Shown piece by piece: positions 24,901 to 36,900 of a stretch of DNA of 64,000 nucleotides (position 1 is the stretch's first letter; each line of letters starts with the position of its first letter). The position numbers were made by a program, and so were the translations under genes. This DNA comes from Talpa occidentalis (lineage: Eukaryota > Chordata > Mammalia > Eulipotyphla > Talpidae): the NCBI RefSeq assembly GCF_014898055.3, contig NW_023601322.1, forward strand, positions 5,289,312 through 5,353,311, written 5' to 3'. A model generated the notes under the pieces. It was not told the origin of the DNA. It saw only the letters and a program-made list of their open reading frames with translations, and made no database searches.

Positions 24901-27900
24901 TGTGTCACCTTCCACGTACAGCTCTTGCCAAGGCCACTGTTTCTCATATGCTCTTGAAGCATTTGGAACCTGCTTGAAGGCCTCCTCTAGATTAAAAAAA
25001 GCAGGGTTACCTTGGGTGCTTGCTCTGATCCTTGTAATTAGGAAGTTTAGAAGCACTGGCGTGGTGGCATGGGGTAGTTTCTTTTTCCAGTGATTTGATG
25101 AATCCAGAAAGTTTTCTTTTTACCTGATGTGGAACGTGTGGCTCAGTGATTAGCTTCTAGTTTTATATTTGTTTTTCTAATTTGTAAATCCAAATCCATA
25201 AATATTTTCAGGTTTGCATTATTCTACTTACTTTATGCATTTGATAACTTGAAAATGTTTTGTTTAGCAATGCAAGTGACAAAAAAGCAAATCTTTCAAA
25301 AAATCAGTAAAATCCAGTCTTCAAGTAGGCATGTTGGTAGACTTTTAACATCAGCTTCTTTTTTCTGCAGTTGCAGTAATTTTTCAGAGTACTTCAGTTA
25401 GATTTCTTACAGGAAATAGTAGTTTCCTTGAGTATTATAAACATTTTTATTTGCTTTAGAGGGAAGCATTTGACGTAGGAAAGGCTAAAGCACTATACTT
25501 TATGTGTGTGTTTGTGTTGGTTCTACAGGAGAAAGGGTTGTAAACCGAGGTAGAAATGCCATAAAATAGAGAAGAGGAAAGAAATTATAATAAAAATCTA
25601 CCCATCGGGGCATCATCTGTGGATAACCGTCAATCTAGGATGCCATTTTGTAGGAGTGGGCCCCTTCATTTAATCTTTCTGCCAGTTAATCTTTTCATAC
25701 TTTGTTTTTTACAAAGTTAGTGAGACTATAATGTTTTTGTAACTTTACAAATTAATTATTATAATTTTTTAAATCTATAAGTGATCTTCCTTGGCATGTA
25801 CTCTATGTAAATTATTTCCTGCATAGACCATTTCAATTATTTATCTTTTGCTATTTTTAATTGTGCCATGTGAGGAAGAATTGCTTTGTGCATTAATTCT
25901 CCTAGACATTCTGATAGCTTAGAAAAGATCCCTAAAAAGGAAACTTAGGAATTGAAGATTATGGTTCTACGTCAGACATTTTATGCATACTGCTAGATTA
26001 GAATGTTTAAGACTTTTTAAAGTGATTTATATATGATATTGATTTTGTTTTGTCTTTAAGAGTACGAAGATGGTGATCTGTCTTCTTGGATCAACAGGGA
26101 GAGATTTCAGAATTACCTTGCTATGGATGGATTCCTGTTGTATGAACTTGGAGACACTGGTAACAAACATACATTCAACTTTCTGTCAGTCTGTAGTTGC
26201 ATATGTCATTCTGATTCTGTAGGAAAAGAATTTTAAGCTCTATTTCATAATTTCATTACTTCCTTTAGATCTGATTTCCAGTTCTGCTTTATGAGACTAG
26301 ATTAATACTGCCAACGAATACCTTTGTAGATGGGTTGAAAATTAGCTAGAGAGAATTTATTTACTAATAGGACTGGAAAATAAGGAAATTAGAAAAAATA
26401 ATCAAGAAGCTATCGTTAGGAGACTCATTCTGTAGTTGGAATATCACTAATAGTAACCTGTAGTCCTGCTTTTACTTGTGGGGAGGAAGGGGGTTCAGAT
26501 TAGCTTGGTTTCTTAAAGTGACGTGATTGAAAATGACAGCAAAGCAAATACAAATAAATATAACCTGTGACAAGCTGGCCGCGTCCTGATGCCTGTTTTT
26601 TTGTGTTCTTCTTTCGGATGTTTGTTCTGATGCTGCAACTGGTTTTTAATGGTCTGGGCGTGATATTTGTGTCTCTGCTGACCCTTCAGAGGGAGGTGTG
26701 CCTGCTCAGAATTGGAAGTCGATGTAGATGTAGACAGATTGTAGGTTTTTTTTTCTGATTATTTCAGGCCCCCTTGAAGAGAAAAGGCGGAAATGTAGAA
26801 AAAGATAGTTTTGCTTTCAGTACACTAACCACAGGAGACAGGCGTGACCTTGAGACAGTCGAAACAGTCAGCTTCGGCCCTGCATGAGCCGCTTCCTTCC
26901 CAGGCTGCCCTGAGCAGAAGTTTGTGGTGCTGCTTATGCCTGACAGGCGGCTGAGGGCAGAGGGGCCTGTGCCCGATCGGCGCCCCACCTGGGCATTCAC
27001 CATACAGATGCCACCACGGCCTCGCTCGCCCTCGCGCTCCCAGCCTCCCCCCACCCTGGCCACTGTGGGGCTGTGTGCTCTGCCTGCTGCTGGGTCTCCA
27101 GCCCCTCTCACTCCCGCTCTCTCCAGCCTGCTGCCTTTTCGGTTTCTTCAAAGGTCCGTGTACCTTGCACCAAAGCATCTTTTTGCAATCTGTTTTCTTT
27201 GCCGGAGTTTGTATAGTTAATTTATATTCATCCATCAAACTCAGAACAAACACTGCTTCCTTGGGGAAATCATGACTGACGGACACCCTCAAACCTCATT
27301 CGTTTGCTCTGAATCCTCGTTCATTCTGTGTGGTTATTTCCCTGGTCCCAGCCACGCTAACTTCTGAACAAAGCTGGGGCTGCACGCTCTTCCCTGGCCT
27401 TGGGATCTGGCCACCTCAGACATTGTTGGGGGCTCAGTAAGGGAGAAGTGAATTACACCGGAAACTGTCCGTTTTGGGCTGTGGGTAGATGCTCTGCATG
27501 TAGGGATTTCAAAAGCTCAGGAAGTTCTCAAAAATTAAAGAAGCCAAATATAGCACAGTAAATGAAAGAATATCCAAGAGGAGAAAGCATCGTGAGCTGG
27601 TGTTTTCAGGCGAGGTTTTTAAAAGCAGTTAAAAGTAAGTTGAAAGCTGTGTTTGAGCAGTGTAGAGTTAGGGGAGAAGCACCAAGGTGTGGGGGTGATA
27701 TGTAAAGGTGGTTGGCTGCTTTAACCCTGTGTTTATATACCCTTGTGAGTCGGAAAGTGTCCTGATAATTTTTGTGTCTGTAATCTCGTTGCACTCCCAA
27801 CAACTTTGAAATAGATAGTAGTTTCCTAGAATAAGCTGAGTCACATAGCTGGCAGGTGTGCCCCCCTCTCCACCCCAGAAAGTGTGGGCGCTGCTGGGTG

Positions 27901-30900
27901 GCAGGTTGCTGCTGTGACCCCGGCGCCAGGGCCCTGGTTGTGAGGTCTGCTGCCTTCCTGAGGACATGGAGCTGAATAGGGTTTATGCTTAGGGTTAAGT
28001 GGATGAACATTGTTATGTGTATTATAACTGGTGGGTAGTGACTTGTGGTACCAAAGAGAATAAAGAACAACAATGTAAAAAGTTTTTTTAACACTATATA
28101 TTATTCTCTTAGATCTACAGTAATTACTAGTGAATTTATTTTATTGACATTTTTCCTTACGGTTTTAGCTTTTGGCAGAATACTTAGCTTGTATGAAAAC
28201 AGTACAATTTGAGCATATTGTTAAATATTTGCTATTTATATTTTGGAGACAGGTGGAGGAAAGAAACATTTGATATCAACTATTTGAGTAACACTCTTCT
28301 TAGTGTAAGATAATTTCAGTTAAATCTAGAAACATTATTTACCAATTTGCTGTTCACAATTGAAGTAATAATTGAAAAGTTTGTGTGGGAGTGTTATTGA
28401 ACTAGATGTCTGTCTTAATTTCAGGAAAGCTTGTGGCTATTGCAGTTATTGATGAGAAAAATACATCAGCTGAACATACCAGGTATAGTGAGTGTCTTAA
28501 AATAAGCTTCAAGTGTCATCCTTTTCAGACTTTACATGACTTCAGTTAATATAGTATCCATCTTTTCCTGCAGTATTAGGCAGGCAACAGATACTGTAAT
28601 TGAATCATGTTTTTCAAGTGAAGAGATGAAACATACATCTGTCTGTTCTTCTACAGATTAAAGTCAATTATTAAGGAAGTTGCTAGCAATTACAGAGACC
28701 AGTTCCACAGGTAGGTGCTTACATTCCAGAAGATCCCTATGTCTCAATAATATGTTATCATTTAGGAAAGCAAAAGAGGTGGAACTCCACACCTGCAGAG
28801 GGGAATTAAGGTGCTGATGTGAACCATATAATGTTGCATTCCAATATGAGTTGTCAGGACTTGAAACTTGTTGATGTATTTCCTATAAGTAAAAAGAAAA
28901 AAAGAACAGGTTTATATATGATGAGAATGTGCTTCTTGATAGAATATGGAATACATTTGTGCTAATAAGGCACATGGGCATTTGAGATTAAATGAACAGC
29001 CATAGTCAAGTAGAGACAGATGACAATTTTGACAGAACTGAACAAATAATGGAATATAAAAAGTGACATTTCTGCTGTGTCTTAAATCATTCTGTTTGTT
29101 GCTACCATAATTAGAAATTTGTTTTATTCATTCACATATTTTTGGTGCTTCTAATGATGCATCAGTATATTTCTCCTGTTACATAGTAAATAACATCTTC
29201 TGATCTGTTGTTTTTTGTTTTTTGTTTTTTTTTTTCAGAGTAAAAGGTTAATTTTTCTTAAATGTATTTCAGTTAGAAACACTTATATTGCCCTACATTT
29301 TAAACATATATAAACAAAGTAGAAATGTCTTAGAATTTATTACTGCTTATGTGTTTGTATCTCAGAACCAGGGGAATTCATATCTCATCTACATTTATTA
29401 TAGGTGATTTAGATTTTTTTAAGATTTATTTATGCATAGAAGAACTGGGGTATAGACCATAAGTGTGGGGGTGGGATGGGTGAGGATTCACCAGAGAGTG
29501 GGGAGCAGAACAGGCAGATCTGAAATATACTGCTGAGGGGAGCAGTGGGTGAGACAGGAGAGGTCTGCTGCCCCATGTGGGCTAGATCCCTGCCCAGCCT
29601 GGGATCGAACTCGTGCATCAGTGGCTGGCGATAACTTGATAGCACAGTCTTTAACCCCTGCGCCACCTGGGAGGCCCTAGATGTTACATTTTTATAGTGT
29701 TTATATGCTTACTAAGCCTAAAGTTCAGTTCTTTGTTTATGCTGTTATTTACATTTGTTCTATTTAATATTGATCTCTGTTATTTTGGTTTTGTGTTTCT
29801 GGTTGTTTTTGTTGGCTAAGGGATCTTCAGTTTGGCCATATGGATGGAAATGACTATATCAATACCTTGCTGATGGAGTAAGTAAAGTGCTAAATGATTG
29901 AATGATTTGTTACCAGTTCTACCAGGGTTTAGATTTCTTTTTCTGAGAGACGCAACCAGTAGTTAAAAGCAACATACCTTTGGTATATTCTGATGCAGAA
30001 ATTTTCCCATTAAATATTTCACTTTGGCTTTTAAGTCTACATTTGAAACACTGAGTTTTAATATTTTTGTAATAAAAAGATTAATTCCTGTTTCAGTAGT
30101 AATTTATGGTATTTTGTGAAGACTTTCAGAAACTTGCAAATTTTGTAATTTTTGTTTAGTATATAAAGTTCTGTTTTAATAAGTTGATGTAAATTAAATA
30201 GAAAATTTTTAGCATTCAGAATTCTAGAGCATTTATTTTAACAAATTAAAATAACTAGGAAAACAAATAATTTTGAAGTAATTTCATCAATGTGTTTATG
30301 ATCTAAAGATCTGATTTATTTCTGAAAATAAAATATTTATCATACCTATACTGAATTAATAAATTTTTTAAAAGATTCATTTATTTATTTATACAAGAAC
30401 CGGGGTACAGGCCAGATGTGCAGGAGGGTGAGAGGATTCACCAGAGACAGAGTAGGCAACAGAACAGGCAGACTGACGAAACACACTGCTGAGGGGAGCA
30501 GCGGGCGAGACAGGAGAGGTCCGCAGCACCATGTGGGACCCTCGCCAACAGGCCAGGTTTGAACTGGCGCTGCAGAGGCTGCGGACAGCTTCACAGCGCG
30601 ACGCTCAACCACTTGCGCCACCAGGGGAGGCCTGAATTAATAAATTTGAAGCAAGAACTTTATTCAACAGAAAAATAGCAAGTGTTATATCATACGTTGT
30701 GTTTGGTACTGTTGATTCAAAGAGAATGAGTGAACTGGAGTCCTGTCTTTAAATGCTGTGGTCCTCCGGTGAGATAGCAAACAGTAAGACAGCCTGGAGA
30801 AGTTCCGAGAGAGCCTGGGCCATGGACAGTCCCCCTGACCCTACTGTGAAAACACTGGCCACAGGAGGCTGTGATGAAGGCAGCTGGAGAAAGAGTGCAG

Positions 30901-33900
30901 AGACAGCATTTCAGACAGAGCATAATAGCAAACACAATAGGTGGTTGGAAAATTGGTTTTGAAGAACAGTAGAGGTTTAAAGTAACCCCTGACGTGATGG
31001 CAGGGAACACTTACCAGAAGCAGTTGGTCTTGGCCAGCACACCGAGGGCTCAAGTACGGCGAGCACCATTGTGCAGTGTGCTGGCTCTCTGGAGTTCAGC
31101 CCAGGGCATCTGTGTGGAAAAGGCTTCATTCATTGTTATAGTGTGTTAAAGGGGAAACAACCTCACTTGCTAATCAGACTACCCTCCATAATTTTTGAAA
31201 ATACTACATTGCCATTACTCATTTGTATCCACTTATATTACCCCTTTTATTCCAAAAAGAATTTAGTAGGGTTCACCAAAGATGTGAAGTACCAGATATA
31301 TAATGAAAAAATTAAGACAAAGGAAAATAAAGACTATATATAGTTGTTATTGGTAGTAGAAAAACTTGACCCTGAATTTTTAATACTGGAAACAAAGTAT
31401 AAAATTGTTATTTGTATATTTCCTATTGCCTATAAAATAGATTTGCTTAATAGGAGGAGTATGATTGACTTTGTAGAAACCTAAGAGAGTGTGCTGTGCT
31501 TTGTGGTGACAAAGAGGGATATCCTCTATAATAGAAATGCATTGTTAATAGAATTTTTACAGCATGAATAGTGGGGACTCTGTACAGACCCTCATGTCCC
31601 TCCAAGGTGTGTCAATCTAATGATACAGTGAAGCAATGTTTGCAAGACGTCAAAGCAGTTTATGTCGAATAGACAACTCCTTGATTCAGAATTAGAGATG
31701 GAAGAACATCCTTCTGGATTGTTACCTCCAACATGAGTTATTGTATAGTAGAAATGTTGATCTATAATTATCATCAGAGAACACAGTTTAATTGTGACTC
31801 TTAAGTTTGAAGGATTTTTTTTTTTCTTTCTGTTTATGATCCAGGAGATGATCTTTCTTGGTGATTATTCCAGGTGTGTTTGAAAAATAGTATTTTGCTA
31901 TTGTTGGGTAGAGTGGCCTATGTAAGACAATTAGATCCTGTTGGTTGATATATTTAGGCTATTATGATTAAGACAGATAATGACTGTCTGCTGATGATCA
32001 GAGCTCAAGCCTTATGTTTTTGTTTGTTTCCTCTGCTTTTTCCTTATTCTCTTTCCTTGCCTTCCTATGGATTACTTGAAATTTTTTTATGATTTCATCT
32101 TGACTTATTTATAGGGTTTGTCAGTACATTGCGTTATTTCCTCAGTGGTTGCTATTAGGTATAAAAATTTACACACATAACTTATCATAGTCTATGGCAC
32201 TGACTTGTGTGTCCCTTTACCTCCTTATTTCATAAATAACATCTTGAGAATTTCACTACATACGTTGAGGAAGACCAAATCACGTGCAGATCATATTTTG
32301 TTTCAACTAATAAATACGATTTTTAAAATTGTAGAAGAAAAAGTCTGTTGTATTTACACTCATTTTTGCTCTTTTTACTTTTCTTCCTGGTCTTTCAAGA
32401 ATTTTTTTTTGTATTTTCTTTGTGTTTGAACTTTCTCGCTATTCTCTCAGGGTTGGTCTGCTCACAACTTCTCCTCTTAGCTTTTCTTGGCTGAGAATGC
32501 CTGTCCTTTTCTCATTCACGGGCTACAGAATTTGTGGTTGCCAGTTCTTTTCCTTCCTACTTCTTGGTTTCAGATGAGACAGTCACTGTCCTGCAGAGAA
32601 ATGTGGCGTTGCTCTCTGGTTGCTGTAATTTTTTTTCAATGTTTTGAAATTTATGACATGTATAGGTGCACTACATGACATGGACAGCACAGTGTTTTGA
32701 AATTTATGACTTTTTTGTGTTTATCCTATTTGAAATTCATCTTCTTTAATCAGTAGGTTTATATCTTTATCCAAATCTGGTATATTTTGCTGTTCAGTTC
32801 TTTGCATCATCTTGTAGATTATACAGATGTCCTGCAGATAGCACTATATTTTGGTTTGAAAAGCAGGCCCTGGACTACTTTTGTGGGCTGTGGTTCTAGT
32901 GGCAATTTAAATTTTTTAGTCTTTGCTGAATGGCGTGATCTGCTGCTGTCTCTTATACACATCTTCCTGCCAGTGCTGCCTGCATAGCCGCTGGCTCTTT
33001 AGAGCTGCATCGCCAGTGTTGGGGGTTGGGGGATGCCCAGCCTGTAAGGACCAAGAGCGCTTCTCCTGGCTACTGGGTGTCAGCAGGGCCCCCACTCCAG
33101 TCCCCTTGCCTGTGCTGTTTTTTCCCAGCAGGACCCTCTCCAGTTCAGAGGAAGACTGTAGCTAGCTGAGGTGTCTTTGCCACCCTTGTGGTCTGGGAGA
33201 TAACCCTGTTGGGTGGAGGATTGCAAGATGCCTGGCCATTGTTTCCTTTCCGCCCTAAGATCCCTTTCTTCACCCTGTGATCCCCATTTTGATTGTTTCT
33301 TGCTGTATTTTCCACATGAGATTTAGTGGGGAGAAGCAAGGACACCTTAGTCCCTACCATCTTGTCTGGTCCAGAAGCCTGGTACTTATTGGAAAAATGT
33401 TAGCGAATCTAAATCATTTTTTCTAAATAATCAGTGTCTCGACATGAAATATTGAATTGGTCATTTCCCAGCTTTATTTGCTATCTGTGGATACACCGTT
33501 AATGTTCCTTATCGTCAGTTAAAACAACCTACGTGTGGTTTGACTAATATTGTAAATCCAGATATGAAATGATTCAGTTTTGTTCCATTAGACAAAAATT
33601 GCTGAGTTATTTCTCTAAGACCTCTAGCCAGCAGTAATATTTTTAGAATATTTCAGTTGCCTGCCATGGGGCAGCTTAAAATCTGCATTTTTCAGAACTC
33701 ATGATTTTAGACTACTAATATTTGGAAGATAATATATTTATTAGCCAATAAGGAGCTATATTTATAGGGGGATAAACACTGAAGAACTAGGGAATTTGAG
33801 AATTCTGATGCGTCCATGCCGTAGGCACTGATTGTCTGACAAGTTTGACAGGAAGTCGTAGAGTCTTGGTTTTCATGCAGTGGACAGAATGGCTCCCCAG

Positions 33901-36900
33901 TTTCCATGCAGTGGACAGAATGGCTCCGCAAGAATGCCCATACCCCAGTTCTCAGAATTTGTCAGTAATTCAGAGCAAAGACACTTTATAGATTAAGTAA
34001 TTAAGTTCATGGACCTTAAAATAGGAGATTATCCCGCATTATAAGTGGGGAGCCCAGTCTAATCCCCTATCACACAAAAGTAAACTCCCTGGCGGATGCA
34101 GCAGAGAGAGCTGGAGCACGGGATGGACTCCTTGTTGTTGGCTTTCAGCATGAAGGGGCCACGAGCCCAGGGAGTGTGGTGACCTCTCGAAACGAGTAAC
34201 TCGCAGCCATTAGCCAACAGGAAACAGGGGCCTTCATTCTAGTCACATGCACTTAAAATTCTACCAAATTTCCACCTCCGCAGATAGAGCCAGCAGAGCC
34301 TGCTAGCCTTCTGACCCAGAACTCAGAGACAGTGACTGCTGAGTCGCTGACTGCTGCTGATTATAGCAGCAACAGAAAGCGGTTATGTATATTAAGTATA
34401 TTTTATCTTTGGCTATTTTTTCTCCTGAAGGATGGACCTTTTTTTAAAGATTTATTTTATTTATTTATGCATACTAGAGCTGGGGTGCAGGCCAGAGGTG
34501 TGTAGTAACTATTAGGAAGCATGGGAGGAAGGAGATGAGAGAGGAGCCTAGCACCGGCCTCTTTCTGTTAGTAGATACAGTTTGCGTCCTTGAGAGAGGA
34601 GGTGTACCACCGTGGTGACATGATGTTAATCCAAGTCCTTGTTGTGGACTTAGCCCATGGCAGACAGTGGACTAAGAGGTCACTGCATACTTTCTAATTT
34701 TAATTATAACTGAGGTGTAACTATTATTGTATAGATGAGGAAATTAAAATGTCTTAAAGAAACTCAAGAAAGTTAAAAAATATGCCCAAAATGACTCAAT
34801 AAGAATCAAGGTCCATTCGGCAATTGAAAAGGATTAGAAGTTGAAGTGATCCAGTCTTCAATCCAGATCTCCATTATTCCAAGTATTCTGATGTAGCGTA
34901 ACAGTGATATTAACGGATAAATTAGAGGAATTTAATAGGTATCGATGCCCAAATGTTTCTAACTTACAGGAAATATGTGATGTTCTTACACGATCATTGC
35001 ACTGCAACATCGACTATGTTTGTTTTTTCTTAAATATTATCAGACCTTTAGATTATGATTTTTTTTTTAAAGATTTATTTATTTATATAAGCACTGGGTA
35101 CAGTCAGAAGAGTGGGAGGGTGAGAGAATTCACCAGAGCAGGGAGCAGAACAGGCAGAAGGACTGAAGTACACTGCTGAGGGGAGCAGCGGGTGGTAGGA
35201 GAGGTCTGCGTGCCATGTGGGACCCTCACCCGGTGGCCGGGGATTGAACCGGCGCTGCAGAGGCTGCGGGCAGCTTCGCAACCCAGCCCTCAACTGGGGC
35301 ACCACCGGGGAGGCCCTAGATTATGAAATTTTATAGTGGATTTTGTGAATATATATTTAGGGAGGCTATAATATGGTAATATGTTATTTTCTTTCATTAT
35401 TCAAATTGAATTATTTTAAAACAAATAGTTGTTTTCTAGTTCAGTCGTGTATTTTACTTTTTCCTAAGATGCACTGCTGTGGAAACCCCAGGTTCTAATC
35501 CATCCCGTGAAAGGAGAAATAAATATTTTTGTTAATCGTGCATTATAACTAATAAATTGCTCTAGATCAAAAAATTGCATCATCTGTTTTTGTGAAAAAA
35601 GTAAAACAAAGACTTTTTCTTACTACACAGTCCGTAGACATTGCCTAATAGTGATACTGGATAATAAAGCGCCCCGGTGCCCAGTCCGTCAGTCAGGAAG
35701 GCTCTCTCCTCCACCACCCGCCCGGGGCCTGACTGCGCTCAGCTGGGCACCGCCAGTTAAGGTCAGGTCTGCTGCATGTGGCTTTCCTGTCCTCGACCCT
35801 GGAGAGGTGTTCAAGTCTGCGTCGTCAGCTCAGCCTGAACTCGCGGAGCTCGGCATCCCTACTGAGGAGCGTGTTGCTTGCCTGGGAGGAGGGCGTGGTC
35901 CACAGAGGGGGAGTCAGGGCAGTAAAACCTCTCCTGGATGCGGACGTGCTCCTGAGAGCAGCGTGAAGTGCTGACACTTCGGGTGTCCTGCCTGTGCATG
36001 TTTTCATACAGGCATGACTCGCCGTGAAAGTGAGGCGTAAAAGTGAGGCATGTATGACATGGGATTAAGCCGCCTTCCCTCATTCTGCAAAAACCTCTCC
36101 TTGAAAGGAAAAAAAAGGACAATGGAATGACACGTACTGTAGACGTCCAGTTGATTAGTGAAGCAAGTCTTGGTACTGGGGTGGAATAGACAGTGGTGAG
36201 TGGGAGGTGAGAGAATTTGCAGTTGTGGTTATAAACCATGTATTATGTACAAGTACCGTCCTGAATATTTAACTTGATTTTCCTCATTTAATTTTTATGA
36301 CAAGTTAGTTTCCTTTGAAGCTCCTTATTCCCCTTCACTTTTTATTCATCTGTGAGTGAAAAGCATTAGACCTTAAAACTAAATTATGGAAAAGCCCCAG
36401 ATTTGAACACAGTGTCAGGCCAGAGGCCAGGCTCTTCCCTGAATTACTTGGGTGTCTTTTAACTGAGGTACTGAGGTGGGTCGTACAGGATTCATAGTGA
36501 GGGCGTGCAGAAGGAACTGGTGGCAAGGAGTACTGCCTGGAAATTGGTGCTTCATACATCATGACCTTTATCCTCAAGTGTAATCATGATTATTCATTGA
36601 TAAGTTTTATTAGGTATTTTAATCATCTTAATTTAGCTAATTTGGGAATTGATATAAATTATGAAATTCTCCATGAGGCAAAAGGGGAGCAAAGGCTATT
36701 AACATCGCTGTCTTCTTTTGTAATTATAATTACTGAGATCAGAATAGATATCAGAATATTTGTGTATCTGCGTGTTTCATGTATCTCTTCTGTCCTTTTC
36801 ACTTTTCAGTGAGTTGACGATTCCAACAGTCGTCGTCCTGAACACGTCCAACCAGCAGTACTTCGTGCTGGACAGACAGCTCAGGAACGCCGAAGATATG

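Larger units (their letters stand above)
22442..26060 (+). other. TMX3: TMX3 intron 9
   Basis: Repeats occupy 22541-23188. About 23525-23760 looks like an old interspersed repeat of unclear family. The remainder to exon 10 is unassigned; 24325-24660 has weak MIR/L2-like segments. Confidence 0.75.
29878..36809 (+). other. TMX3: TMX3 intron 13
   Basis: The largest intron. It has two full SINEs and one SINE fragment, an MIR, possible L1 sequence, the adapter-like 19-mer, and a GC-rich patch at 35670-35970 with several CpGs. The stretch 30650-32400 holds nothing I can name. Confidence 0.75.

Noticed and set aside
36395..36445. MIR-like motif (gatttgaacacagtgtcagg)
   Set aside because: Too short to claim as a feature with confidence.
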